DNA of 64,000 nt from Luteimonas terrae (lineage in GTDB: Bacteria > Pseudomonadota > Gammaproteobacteria > Xanthomonadales > Xanthomonadaceae): positions 248,001 through 312,000 of the forward strand of contig NZ_SMTG01000002.1 in NCBI RefSeq assembly GCF_004358165.1, written 5' to 3'. The notes under the pieces are model-generated. The model saw nothing but the letters and a program-made list of their open reading frames with translations, searched no databases and was not told the origin of the DNA. The translations under genes were made by a program, and so were the position numbers. Each line of letters opens with the position of its first letter. Position 1 is the first letter of the stretch. Of the stretch, positions 9,594-20,732 are shown one piece after another.

Positions 9594-10220
9594 GTGGCGG
9601 ACAAGGCGACTCAACTCACGGAACTGCTGGCACCGACCGTCACGGCACTCGGGCTCGAGCTGCTGGGCATCGAGTATCTGCCGGCGCCGGGTGGTGCACT
9701 GGTGCGCATCTACATCGACGTGCCCGCCGGCACCGAAGTGGGCCAGGCCGACGCGGAAGGCGAGGGCGGTCAGGGCGTCACGATCGAACACTGCGAGGCG
9801 GTCAGCCGCGAAGTGTCCGCGCAGCTCGACGTCGAGGACCCGATCAGTGGCAACTACACGCTGGAAGTCTCGTCGCCGGGCATCGACCGTCCGATCTTCA
9901 ACGCGGCGCAGTTCGCGCAATTCGTCGGCCAGACCGTCAAGGTCGGCCTGAAACTTCCGCAGGAAGGACGTCGTCGCCTGACCGGGCGCATCGTCTCGGT
10001 CGAAGGCGACACGATCACCTTCGACATCGACGGCAACGCGTTCGTCGCGCAGGCCGACAACGTCGACAAGGCACGCATCGTGCCCGACTGGGCCGCGCTC
10101 GGCCTGGCGGCGTCGAAGGACAAGAAAGAGAACGGCCGCGCCACCGGCGCGACCCGCAAGGCCAACCACACACCACGTGACAACAAGCGGTCCGACGATC
10201 CGTCGACCGGTGCGGAGTGA
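9594..10220 (+). CDS. rimP: Ribosome maturation factor RimP
   Basis: Cytoplasmic factor needed for maturation of the 30S subunit. The product is 208 residues, against about 150 in E. coli, with the N-terminal alpha/beta domain and C-terminal SH3-like domain (SGNYTLEVSSPGIDRPIF). The extra length is an acidic Gly/Glu insertion near residues 45-57 and a basic, disordered-looking C-terminal tail of about 35 residues. The start is GTG at 9594, after a purine-rich GAGGG. It heads the rimP-nusA-infB block and touches nusA at the 3' end. Confidence 0.93.
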   Translation: MADKATQLTELLAPTVTALGLELLGIEYLPAPGGALVRIYIDVPAGTEVGQADAEGEGGQGVTIEHCEAVSREVSAQLDVEDPISGNYTLEVSSPGIDRPIFNAAQFAQFVGQTVKVGLKLPQEGRRRLTGRIVSVEGDTITFDIDGNAFVAQADNVDKARIVPDWAALGLAASKDKKENGRATGATRKANHTPRDNKRSDDPSTGAE

Positions 10221-10228
10221 ATGAAAAG

Positions 10229-11740
10229 ATGAGCAAGGAACTGTTGCTGGTCGTCGACGCGGTCGCCAACGAGAAGGGCGTGCCGGAATCCGTGATCCTG
10301 GAGGCCATCGAGGCCGCACTGGCCACCGCGGCCAAGAAGCGCTACGTGGACCAGGACGTGCTGACCCGCGTGTCGATCGACTCGAAGGACGGCAGCTACG
10401 AGACCTTTCGTCGCTGGGAGGTCGTGGCCGATGACGTCGTGATGGAATCGCCGGATCGCCAGATCCGTCTGATGGACGCCGTCGACGAAGCCGAAGGCGT
10501 CGAGGTCGGCGACTACATCGAGGAGCAGATCGAGAACGTCGACTTCGGTCGCATCGCCGCCCAGGCCGCCAAGCAGGTCATCGTGCAGCGCGTGCGCGAG
10601 GCCGAGCGCCAGCAGGTCGTCGATGCGTGGAAGGATCGCGTGGGCGAGCTGGTCACCGGCGTGGTCAAGCGTGTCGAGCGCGGCAACGTCTACGTCGACC
10701 TCGGCGGCAACGCCGAAGCGCTGATCCCCAAGGACAAGGCCATTCCGCGCGACGTCGTGCGCGCCGGCGACCGCGTCCGCGGTTTCCTGTTCGACGTGCG
10801 CAGCGAGCCGCGTGGCCCGCAGCTGTTCATCAGCCGCGCCGCGCCGGAATTCATGATGGAGCTGTTCAAGCTCGAAGTGCCGGAAGTCGGCCAGGGCCTG
10901 GTCGAGATCAAGGCCTGCGCACGCGATCCGGGCGACCGCGCCAAGATCGCCGTGCTGGCCTACGACAACCGCACCGATCCGATCGGTGCCTGCATCGGCA
11001 TGCGCGGTTCGCGCGTGCAGGCCGTGAGCAACGAGCTCAACGGCGAGCGCGTCGACATCGTGCTGTGGTCGGACAACCCGGCGCAGTTCGTCATCAACGC
11101 GATGGCCCCGGCCGAAGTGCAGTCCATCGTCGTCGACGAGGACAAGCACGCGATGGACCTGGCGGTCGCCGAGGACAAGCTCGCCCAGGCGATCGGCAAG
11201 GGCGGCCAGAACGTGCGCTTGGCCAGCCGCCTGTCGGGCTGGCAGCTCAACGTGATGACCCAGGACCAGGTCACCGCGAAGTCGGAGGCCGAACAGGCCA
11301 CCGCGCGCCAGCTGTTCATGGACAAGCTGGAAGTCGACGAGGAAATCGCCGGCATCCTGGTGTCCGAGGGCTTCGGCACGGTCGAGGAAATCGCCTACGT
11401 GCCGGTCGGCGAGCTGCTGGCCGTCGAAGGCTTCGACGAGGACATCGTCGAGGAACTGCGTGGCCGCGCCCGCGACTCGCTGCTCAACGACGCGCTCGCG
11501 GTCGAAGAAGACCTCGACGAGCACGCGCCGGCCGACGACCTGCTGGCCCTCGAAGGCATGGACGAGGCGACCGCGTACGCGCTGGCCGCCAACGGCGTGC
11601 GCACCAGCGAAGACCTGTCGGACCTGGGTGCGGACGAAGTGGTCGAGTTCGGCATCGAGGACCTCGACGAGGCCCGCGCCGCCGCGCTGATCCTGGCCGC
11701 GCGCGCCGAAGAGATCGCGCGCCTGGAACGGGAAGGCTGA
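10229..11740 (+). CDS. nusA: Transcription termination/antitermination protein NusA
   Basis: RNA-polymerase-associated factor for pausing, termination and antitermination. The product is 503 residues: N-terminal RNAP-binding domain (1 to about 130), S1 domain (about 135-200), two KH domains (to about 345; the KH2 loop IGKGGQNVRLASRL lies near 322-335) and two C-terminal acidic helix-hairpin repeats. The ATG at 10229 (MSKELLLVVDAVA) is preferred; an in-frame GTG at 10217 would add four residues. Confidence 0.96.
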   Translation: MSKELLLVVDAVANEKGVPESVILEAIEAALATAAKKRYVDQDVLTRVSIDSKDGSYETFRRWEVVADDVVMESPDRQIRLMDAVDEAEGVEVGDYIEEQIENVDFGRIAAQAAKQVIVQRVREAERQQVVDAWKDRVGELVTGVVKRVERGNVYVDLGGNAEALIPKDKAIPRDVVRAGDRVRGFLFDVRSEPRGPQLFISRAAPEFMMELFKLEVPEVGQGLVEIKACARDPGDRAKIAVLAYDNRTDPIGACIGMRGSRVQAVSNELNGERVDIVLWSDNPAQFVINAMAPAEVQSIVVDEDKHAMDLAVAEDKLAQAIGKGGQNVRLASRLSGWQLNVMTQDQVTAKSEAEQATARQLFMDKLEVDEEIAGILVSEGFGTVEEIAYVPVGELLAVEGFDEDIVEELRGRARDSLLNDALAVEEDLDEHAPADDLLALEGMDEATAYALAANGVRTSEDLSDLGADEVVEFGIEDLDEARAAALILAARAEEIARLEREG

Positions 11741-11751
11741 CGGGTCGCGCC

Positions 11752-11774
11752 CGACCGGTGCACCGCACCGGTCG
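11752..11774 (+). other. Hairpin in the nusA-infB spacer
   Basis: CGACCGGTGC / GCACCGGTCG form a perfect 10-bp stem with loop ACC, 11 bases after the nusA stop. There is no T-run. Downstream, TTCGGA (11807-11812) and TAGAAT (11831-11836), 18 bases apart, could be an internal infB promoter; this is tentative. Confidence 0.5.
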
Positions 11775-11892
11775 CACGCGGCCGCAGGCCCTGGAATACG
11801 GTCCAGTTCGGAACGCATCCCATGCAGCGGTAGAATGAGCAATCCACTGCGCCCCGCACTTCGCGGCGGCGCGCAAGGAACCGGAATCACGA

Positions 11893-14505
<2,613 letters not shown>

Positions 14506-14633
14506 GGGCGCGCTCGGCTTCATCACCGGCGGCCGGGCTCCGTACACGCGGACCCGGCCGTTGGCGTCACAGGCGCCGCGTTTTCCGCTTCACCGTCATC
14601 CGATCCAATCGCAATCCGATCCAGGTCATCACA

Positions 14634-14993
14634 GTGCCCACGAAATCCTTCCACCGGACCGACCGCGTCTCCGCCCAGCTCCGTCGCGAGCTCGGCACGC
14701 TCGTGCGCGAGGCGGTGTCCGAGCACGGCCTGCCGTCGGTCAGCGTGTCCGACGTCGAGGTCACCCGCGACATGGCCCATGCCAAGGTCTTCGTGACCGC
14801 GCTGCAGTCCGAGCGTTCGGCCGAAGCCGTCAAGGGCCTCAAGGCCGTCGCCCACGAGATCCGCTTCCGCCTGGCGCGCGCGGTCAAGCTGCGCCACGTG
14901 CCGGAACTGCATTTCCACTACGACGATTCCGTCGACCGCGGCGAGCGCATCGACAACCTGCTGCGCGATGTCGGCGAATCCTCCGCCGACTGA
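14634..14993 (+). CDS. rbfA: Ribosome-binding factor A
   Basis: Cold-shock-associated 30S maturation factor with a KH-like fold. The product is 119 residues from the GTG at 14634 (protein begins [20 protein letters not shown]). The conserved segment [18 protein letters not shown] and the C-terminal [18 protein letters not shown] are typical. An in-frame opening from 14415 would run back into infB and is rejected. truB begins inside its last 26 bases. Confidence 0.94.
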   Translation: MPTKSFHRTDRVSAQLRRELGTLVREAVSEHGLPSVSVSDVEVTRDMAHAKVFVTALQSERSAEAVKGLKAVAHEIRFRLARAVKLRHVPELHFHYDDSVDRGERIDNLLRDVGESSAD

Positions 14994-16014
14994 CGCCGGC
15001 GCGCCGCCTGCGACCGCGCAACGCCCACGCGGCAAGCGGCGCCAGTCGGACCGTCCGCGCACCCAGTTCCGCAAGCTCGACGGCATCCTGCTGCTCGACA
15101 AGCCGCGCGGCATGAGCTCCAACCAGGCGCTGCAGCGCGTGCGGCACCTGTTCCGCGCCGAGAAGGGCGGCCATACGGGCAGCCTCGATCCGCTGGCGAC
15201 CGGCCTGCTGCCGGTGTGCTTCGGCGAGGCGACGAAGATCGCCGGCGGCCTGCTCGGCGCACGCAAGGCCTACACCACCGTCGCACGGCTCGGCCAGGTC
15301 ACCGATACCGACGACGCCGACGGCGAAGTGCTGCGCGAGCGCCCCGTGCCGGCGCTGACCATCGAAATCCTCGACGCCGCACTGTCGCAACTGGTCGGCC
15401 GCATCCAGCAGCGCCCGCCGATCTACTCCGCGCTCAAGCGCGGTGGCGAGCCGCTGTACGCCAAGGCCCGCCGCGGCGAGATCGTCGAAGTCGACGTCCG
15501 ACCGGTCGACGTGCACGCCTTCGAACTGCATTCGGCCGCCGACCTGCTCGACGGCGTGCTCGAACCCGATGGCCACCCGCAGCTGCGCCTGCACGTCGAG
15601 TGCGGCTCGGGCACCTACGTCCGCAGTCTGGTCCGCGACCTCGGTGAACTGCTGGGTTGCGGCGCACACGTCGCCGAGCTGCGGCGCAGCTGGGTCGACC
15701 CCTTCCGCGATCCGCGCATGTGGACGCTCGAGGAGCTGCAGGCGCTGGCGGCCCGTGGCGAGGCCCAGCTCGAAGCCTGCCTGCTCGACATGGAGGCCGG
15801 CATGCTGGCCTGGCCGACGGTGCACGTCGATGCCCGCCAGGCCGCGCGTCTGCAGAACGGCCAGGACCTGCCGGGGCCGTACGCGCCGACCGGCGAGGTC
15901 GCCATCGTCGGCCCGCGCGGCCGCGCCGAAGGCCTGGGGCAGGTGGACGCCGACGGGCGCCTGAAGCCGCAGCGCATGTTCCGCCGTGCGGACGCCGGCA
16001 CGATCGCGGGCTGA
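14968..16014 (+). CDS. truB: tRNA pseudouridine(55) synthase
   Basis: Makes the universal pseudouridine at position 55 in the T-loop of tRNAs. The product is 348 residues. The catalytic aspartate is D74 in [16 protein letters not shown], followed by the family stretch [13 protein letters not shown]; a C-terminal PUA-like domain follows. The N-terminus has about 35 extra basic/Pro residues before the conserved [14 protein letters not shown]. The ATG at 14968 overlaps rbfA, which suggests coupling; a later start cannot be excluded. Confidence 0.94.
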   Translation: MSANPPPTDAGAPPATAQRPRGKRRQSDRPRTQFRKLDGILLLDKPRGMSSNQALQRVRHLFRAEKGGHTGSLDPLATGLLPVCFGEATKIAGGLLGARKAYTTVARLGQVTDTDDADGEVLRERPVPALTIEILDAALSQLVGRIQQRPPIYSALKRGGEPLYAKARRGEIVEVDVRPVDVHAFELHSAADLLDGVLEPDGHPQLRLHVECGSGTYVRSLVRDLGELLGCGAHVAELRRSWVDPFRDPRMWTLEELQALAARGEAQLEACLLDMEAGMLAWPTVHVDARQAARLQNGQDLPGPYAPTGEVAIVGPRGRAEGLGQVDADGRLKPQRMFRRADAGTIAG

Positions 16015-16023
16015 ATAGCCGCC

Positions 16024-16052
16024 TTGTCCGGCCGGGGTGCTGGCGGTACAAT
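16024..16052 (+). promoter_or_regulatory. Promoter of rpsO(-pnp)
   Basis: TTGTCC (16024-16029), 17-base spacer, TACAAT (16047-16052), just after the truB stop. It leaves a leader of about 110 bases before rpsO containing complementary ACGAC/GTCGT segments. That is where S15 autoregulatory structures lie in other gammaproteobacteria; such control here is inference. Confidence 0.7.
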
Positions 16053-16167
16053 TTCGCCGCCTTTTTCAGGGCACACCGCAACATCCATCCAACCGGCGGT
16101 CCGGGCGGTACACGACGGTCACACGACACGTCGTCGTCTTCTGCGGGACCCGCATCGAGAACACGAA

Positions 16168-16434
16168 ATGACCAGCACCATCGACAACGGCAAGATCATC
16201 GAAGAACACAAGCGCGGCGACAACGACACCGGCTCGCCGGAAGTTCAGGTCGCCCTGCTGACCGCACGCATCGTGCACCTGACCGAGCACTTCAAGACGC
16301 ACAAGAAGGATCACCACAGCCGCCGCGGCCTGCTGATGATGGTGAACCGTCGTCGCAGCCTGCTCGACTATCTGCACCGCAAGGATGCCGATCGTTACAA
16401 GGCGCTGATCGAGAAGCTCGGCCTGCGTCGCTAA
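16168..16434 (+). CDS. rpsO: 30S ribosomal protein S15
   Basis: Primary rRNA-binding protein of the 30S platform, 88 residues, the usual family length. Signature segments are [16 protein letters not shown] and [21 protein letters not shown]. It sits between truB and pnp as in E. coli, with its own promoter upstream and a strong hairpin terminator downstream. Confidence 0.98.
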   Translation: MTSTIDNGKIIEEHKRGDNDTGSPEVQVALLTARIVHLTEHFKTHKKDHHSRRGLLMMVNRRRSLLDYLHRKDADRYKALIEKLGLRR

Positions 16435-16446
16435 GACTGACACCCA

Positions 16447-16478
16447 CCGCGGCGCAGAAATGCGCCGCGGTTCTTTTT
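16447..16478 (+). terminator. Intrinsic terminator between rpsO and pnp
   Basis: CCGCGGCGCA / TGCGCCGCGG, a perfect 10-bp stem with loop GAAA, followed by TTCTTTTT. By analogy with E. coli some transcripts probably read through into pnp. Confidence 0.88.
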
Positions 16479-16553
16479 AGGGCGTGCCAGCGCCCGCCCG
16501 CCCGGGGCATGGGTCCCGGCCGGTCCATCGCAAGAGACATCAAGGAATTCAAC

Positions 16554-18662
16554 GTGGCAAAAGTGACAAAGAGCTTCCAGTTCGGCAGCCAGACGGTGAC
16601 GCTCGAGACCGGCGAGATCGCGCGCCAGGCCGGCGGCGCCGTCATGGTGTCCTGTGACGGCACCCAGGTGCTGGTCACCGCGGTCGCCAACAAGACCGCG
16701 CGCGAAGGGCAGGATTTCTTCCCGCTCACCGTCGACTACCAGGAGAAGTTCTACGCGGGTGGCCGCATCCCCGGCGGCTTCTTCAAGCGTGAGGGTCGCG
16801 CTACGGAGAAGGAGACGCTGACCTCGCGTCTGATCGACCGTCCGATCCGTCCGCTGTTCCCGGAAGCCTTCCGCAACGAGGTCCAGATCATCGCCACGGT
16901 GATGTCGCTGAACCCGGAAGTGGACGGCGACATCCTCGCCCTGATCGGCGCATCGGCAGCGGTCTCGCTGTCGGGCGCGCCGTTCGACGGCCCGATCGGT
17001 GCCGCCAAGGTCAGCTACAAGAACGGCCAGTACCTGCTCAACCCGACCACCAGCGAGCTGGTCGATTCCGACCTTGAACTCGTCGTCGCCGGTACCGCCA
17101 AGGCCGTGCTGATGGTCGAGTCGGAAGCGAAAGAACTGTCGGAAGACGTGATGCTCGGCGCCGTGATGTTCGGCCACCAGCAGATGCAGGTCGCGATCGC
17201 CGCGATCAACGAGCTCGTCGCCGAAGCCGGCAAGCCGAAGTGGGACTGGCAGGCGCCGTCGACCGACGAAGGCCTGATCTCGACCCTGCGCACCGCCATC
17301 GGCGAGCAGCTGGCCGGTGCCTTCCAGGTGCGCGACAAGCTCGAGCGCAAGGACGCCATCTCCAAGCTCAAGAAGGCGATCCTCGAAGCCATCGCCCCGC
17401 AGGCCGAAGCCAATGCCTGGGCCGCGGGCGATCTGTCGAAGGAATTCGGCGAGCAGGAATACCAGACCATGCGCAACTCGGTCCTCAAGACCAAGAAGCG
17501 CATCGACGGCCGCGGCCTGGCCGACGTCCGTGCGATCTCCTCGAAGGTCGGCGTGCTGCCGCGCGTGCACGGCTCCTCGCTGTTCACCCGTGGCGAAACC
17601 CAGGCGATCGTCGCGGTCACGCTGGGCACCGCCCGCGACGGCCAGATCATCGATTCGGTCGCCGGCGAGTACAAGGAACACTTCCTGTTTCACTACAACT
17701 TCCCCCCGTACTCGGTGGGCGAAGCCGGCCGCATGATGGGCCCGAAGCGTCGCGAAATCGGCCACGGCCGCCTCGCCAAGCGCGGCGTGCTCGCCGTGAT
17801 GCCGACGATGGAAGAGTTCCCGTACACCATCCGCGTCGTGTCGGAGATCACCGAGTCGAACGGCTCCTCGTCGATGGCCTCGGTCTGCGGTTCGTCGCTC
17901 GCGCTGATGGACGCCGGCGTGCCGGTCAAGGCACCGGTCGCGGGCATCGCGATGGGCCTGATCAAGGAAGGCGACGACTTCGTCGTGCTGTCGGACATCC
18001 TGGGTGACGAAGATCACCTCGGCGACATGGACTTCAAGGTCGCCGGCACCACGAACGGCATCTCGGCGCTGCAGATGGACATCAAGATCCAGGGCATCAC
18101 CGAGGAGATCATGAAGGTCGCGCTGGCACAGGCGAAGGAAGGCCGTCTGCACATCCTCAACGAGATGAGCGCCGCGCTGACCACCCCGCGTTCGGAACTC
18201 AGCGAGTTCGCGCCGCGCCTGATCACCATGAAGATCCACCCGGACAAGATCCGCGAAGTCATCGGCAAGGGCGGTTCGGTCATCCAGGCGATCACCAAGG
18301 AGACCGGCACCCAGATCGACATCCAGGACGACGGCACGATCACGATCGCCTCGGTCAACGGCGCTGCCGGCCAGGCCGCGAAGTCGCGCATCGAGCAGAT
18401 CACCTCCGACGTCGAGCCGGGCCGCATCTACGAGGGCAAGGTCGTCAAGCTGATGGACTTCGGCGCGTTCGTGACGATCTCCCCCGGCAAGGACGGTCTG
18501 GTCCACGTGTCGCAGATTTCCAACGAGCGTGTCGAGAAGGTCGGCGACGTGCTCAAGGAAGGCGACGTGGTCAAGGTCAAGGTGCTGGAAGTCGACAAGC
18601 AGGGCCGTATCCGCCTGTCGATGAAGGCCGTCGCCGAGGGCGAGGGCGCGCCGGCCGAGTAA
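16554..18662 (+). CDS. pnp: Polyribonucleotide nucleotidyltransferase (PNPase)
   Basis: Phosphorolytic 3'-5' exoribonuclease and component of RNA degradosomes. The product is 702 residues: two RNase PH domains separated by a helical linker, then a KH domain ([16 protein letters not shown] near 571) and a C-terminal S1 domain (from about 622, [19 protein letters not shown]). The start is GTG at 16554, eight bases after AAGGA. The end of the S1 domain is followed directly by the stop, without a long disordered tail. Confidence 0.97.
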   Translation: MAKVTKSFQFGSQTVTLETGEIARQAGGAVMVSCDGTQVLVTAVANKTAREGQDFFPLTVDYQEKFYAGGRIPGGFFKREGRATEKETLTSRLIDRPIRPLFPEAFRNEVQIIATVMSLNPEVDGDILALIGASAAVSLSGAPFDGPIGAAKVSYKNGQYLLNPTTSELVDSDLELVVAGTAKAVLMVESEAKELSEDVMLGAVMFGHQQMQVAIAAINELVAEAGKPKWDWQAPSTDEGLISTLRTAIGEQLAGAFQVRDKLERKDAISKLKKAILEAIAPQAEANAWAAGDLSKEFGEQEYQTMRNSVLKTKKRIDGRGLADVRAISSKVGVLPRVHGSSLFTRGETQAIVAVTLGTARDGQIIDSVAGEYKEHFLFHYNFPPYSVGEAGRMMGPKRREIGHGRLAKRGVLAVMPTMEEFPYTIRVVSEITESNGSSSMASVCGSSLALMDAGVPVKAPVAGIAMGLIKEGDDFVVLSDILGDEDHLGDMDFKVAGTTNGISALQMDIKIQGITEEIMKVALAQAKEGRLHILNEMSAALTTPRSELSEFAPRLITMKIHPDKIREVIGKGGSVIQAITKETGTQIDIQDDGTITIASVNGAAGQAAKSRIEQITSDVEPGRIYEGKVVKLMDFGAFVTISPGKDGLVHVSQISNERVEKVGDVLKEGDVVKVKVLEVDKQGRIRLSMKAVAEGEGAPAE

Positions 18663-18686
18663 TTGCCGACGTCGCAGGTGACACCG

Positions 18687-18717
18687 GAACGGGCCGCGCA
18701 AGCGGCCCGTTCTGCGT
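18687..18717 (+). terminator. Intrinsic terminator after pnp
   Basis: GAACGGGCCGC / GCGGCCCGTTC, a perfect 11-bp stem with loop GCAA, followed by a weak T-tract (TGCGTTT). It closes the rpsO-pnp unit. Confidence 0.75.
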
Positions 18718-19027
18718 TTGCGGGTCAGGCGCGCAAAGACTCGTGCCTCGAAGGTGCGCGCAATACGCAGCTGCCACATTCGAGTCGGAACCGGTTGTGG
18801 GAGCGCGCGTGCGCCCGATTCCGACAGCGTCGACGTGAACGGTCTCCCGGAATTGCGCGAGCGTGCTCCCCCACAAGCAGCCCCCGCACGCGTTCGAAGA
18901 CAAATCGACATTCGTCGCAGTTCGCAGGCGATTTCAGCGCAGCCGCGACGATCGCGACGAAACTGACTGCGCCATCTAGTCCCTATGTGTGAGTTTGCAG
19001 ATGTTGTTCATCTGGCAGGCTTGCGGC
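18718..19027. other. Non-coding stretch between pnp and the dicarboxylate symporter
   Basis: About 310 bases without a supported gene. It holds an imperfect inverted pair: TTGTGGGAGCGCGCG at 18795-18809 against GCGTGCTCCCCCACAA at 18861-18876. A smaller GTCGGAA/TTCCGAC stem lies at 18784-18825. TTGTGGGAGC-type motifs are common REP-like sequences in pseudomonads and relatives. No promoter could be assigned with confidence. Confidence 0.5.
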
Positions 19028-20428
19028 ATGAATGCCATTTCCGACCAGAACGCCGTCAAAGCCCCGACCCCCGGGCCCGCGCGCAAGCGCAAGCAGCTGT
19101 GGCACCACCTGTACTTCTGGGTACTGGTCGGCATCGCCGCGGGCATCGTCATCGGCCTCGCCGCGCCGCAGGTCGGCGCGCAGATGAAGTGGCTGGCCGA
19201 CCTCTTCATCAAGCTGGTCAAGGTCGTCATCGCGCCGACCATCTTCGCCACCGTCGCGGTCGGCATCGCCGGACTCGGCAATCTCGCCAAGGCCGGTGGC
19301 CTGGCGCTCAAGACCGTCATCTACTTCAACGTCACCACCGTCTTCGCGCTGGGCATCGGCCTGGTCGTCATCAATCTGCTGGGCCCGGGCCGCAACCTGG
19401 GGCTGGACATCGCAACCTTCGACGCGTCGGCGGCCGACGGCACGCTGCAGAGCGCGGGCGCTGCGGTGGGCGAGGGCATCACCGGCTTCCTGCTGCATCT
19501 GGTGCCCAGCTCCTTCATGGGCGCGTTCGTCGAAGGCCAGCTGATCCAGGTGCTGGTGATGGCGATCCTCGTCGCATGTGCGATCACCATGCTCGGCGAG
19601 CGCGGCAAGCCGGCCGTCGCGGCGCTCGACACCATTGCCCAGGTGATGTTCGGCGTAATCAAGATCGTCATGTGGTTCGCGCCGCTGGGCGCGATGGGCG
19701 GCATGGCCTTCACCATTGGCGAGTACGGCAGCGCGATCCTTGGCTCGCTCGGCTACTTCATGGTCAGCTTCTGGATGACCTGCCTGCTGTTCCTGTTTCT
19801 GGTGCTCGGGCCGATCTGCTGGTGGTCGGGTTTCAGCATCTTCAAGTACATCCGCATGATCCGCGATGAGCTGCTGATCGTGCTCGGCACCTCGTCGTCG
19901 GAGACGGTGCTGCCGCGCATGCTGACCAAGCTCGAGGCGGCCGGCGTCCCGAAGTCTGTCGTCGGTCTGACCATTCCCACCGGCTATTCCTTCAACCTCG
20001 ACGGCACTGCGATCTACATGACCATGGGCGCGATCTTCATCGCCCAGGCCTTCGGCATCGAAGTGCCGCTGGGCACGCAGATCGCGCTGCTGGTCTTCAT
20101 GCTGATCTCGTCCAACGGCGCGGCCGGCGTGTCGGGCGCGGGTCTGGTGACGCTGGCGGCGTCGCTGGCGGCATTCGAGAGCGTGATTCCGCTGGCCGGC
20201 ATCGCGCTGATCGTCGGCATCGACCGCTTCATGTCCGAAGGCCGTGCGCTGACCAATCTCACCGGCAACGGTATCGGCACGCTGGTCATCGCCCGCTGGA
20301 CTGGTCAGCTCGATCGCGAGCGTCTGCAGCAGGTGCTCGACAACCCGCAGCTCGTCGATCCCGACCGTCTGATGGCGGAGAAGAACGCCGCCGCCGAACT
20401 GCCGGTCGACGCGGTACCTGCGAAGTGA
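19028..20428 (+). CDS. Dicarboxylate/amino acid:cation symporter (DctA-like)
   Basis: Inner-membrane secondary transporter of the DAACS family, taking up C4-dicarboxylates or acidic amino acids with protons or sodium. The product is 466 residues from the ATG at 19028. The re-entrant-loop serine-rich motif (LGTSSSETVLPRML) and the TM7 signature (PTGYSFNLDGTAIYMT) are intact. Alternative in-frame starts at 18989 (GTG) and 19001 (ATG) would add up to 13 residues; none has a convincing ribosome site. Family is certain. Whether it is DctA or a glutamate/aspartate carrier cannot be read from sequence. Confidence 0.88.
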   Translation: MNAISDQNAVKAPTPGPARKRKQLWHHLYFWVLVGIAAGIVIGLAAPQVGAQMKWLADLFIKLVKVVIAPTIFATVAVGIAGLGNLAKAGGLALKTVIYFNVTTVFALGIGLVVINLLGPGRNLGLDIATFDASAADGTLQSAGAAVGEGITGFLLHLVPSSFMGAFVEGQLIQVLVMAILVACAITMLGERGKPAVAALDTIAQVMFGVIKIVMWFAPLGAMGGMAFTIGEYGSAILGSLGYFMVSFWMTCLLFLFLVLGPICWWSGFSIFKYIRMIRDELLIVLGTSSSETVLPRMLTKLEAAGVPKSVVGLTIPTGYSFNLDGTAIYMTMGAIFIAQAFGIEVPLGTQIALLVFMLISSNGAAGVSGAGLVTLAASLAAFESVIPLAGIALIVGIDRFMSEGRALTNLTGNGIGTLVIARWTGQLDRERLQQVLDNPQLVDPDRLMAEKNAAAELPVDAVPAK

Positions 20429-20524
20429 TGGCCGCTCGCGCACGCGATCGCCGTTGACCCGGATATGCGGCCGTTGCGCACGCAACGGTTGCAGGTTCGC
20501 AGCAACCCCTTTAGGTTTCGACAC

Positions 20525-20620
20525 ATGCCTCGCAACGCCGCCAACAATCGCAACCGCAACGCACTGCGCACGAATAATCGTGCGCGGTCGATGCGGGTGT
20601 GGGAGCGGGCGCAGCAGTAA
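20525..20620 (+). CDS. Putative Asn-rich leader peptide of the asnB attenuator
   Basis: A 31-codon ORF (ATG at 20525, TAA at 20618-20620) with AGG nine bases before the start. Seven of its first 18 codons are Asn: positions 20534, 20543, 20546, 20552, 20558, 20573 and 20576. The rest is mostly Ala and Arg, so it does not look like a functional protein. It lies between the symporter and asnB, 30 bases before a strong terminator. A leader peptide rich in the amino acid made by the downstream enzyme is the hallmark of ribosome-mediated attenuation, as in trp and his operons. The Asn bias and position are seen; the function is inferred. Confidence 0.72.
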   Translation: MPRNAANNRNRNALRTNNRARSMRVWERAQQ

Positions 20621-20679
20621 CGCAACAAGGCGCAGGCACCAGACACACAACCCGCATCGGCCGCGATGCGGGTTTTTTT
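20586..20679 (+). promoter_or_regulatory. Attenuator of asnB: alternative antiterminator and terminator hairpins
   Basis: Terminator: CCCGCATCG (20651-20659) and CGATGCGGG (20664-20672), loop GCCG, then seven T (20673-20679). The leader ORF contains a second CGATGCGGG at 20589-20597, identical to the terminator 3' arm. It can therefore pair with 20651-20659 instead, and the pairing extends to about 16 bp (20586-20601 with 20646-20662, one G-T pair and one bulged A). An upstream hairpin, GCGCACG/CGTGCGC (20566-20572 with 20579-20585), holds two tandem Asn codons in its loop. The structures are mutually exclusive, as expected of an attenuator. Confidence 0.75.
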
Positions 20680-20732
20680 GTGGCCCTCGTCCGGCTCCCC
20701 ATCCGCGACACCCATCACCCAGGAGCCCCACC

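Noticed and set aside
16431..18911. An 826-codon open frame opposite pnp
   Set aside because: Shadow of the GC-rich pnp gene; no start context, no recognisable domain.
19014..19025. Sigma-54 promoter before the dicarboxylate symporter (TGGCAGGCTTGC)
   Set aside because: The distance between the GG and GC elements is three bases too short for sigma-54, and it would lie inside the longest possible reading frame.
20429..20732. T-box leader for asnB
   Set aside because: No T-box bulge or specifier-loop architecture is visible, and T-boxes are not expected in gammaproteobacteria. The Asn-rich ORF with overlapping hairpins explains the region better.
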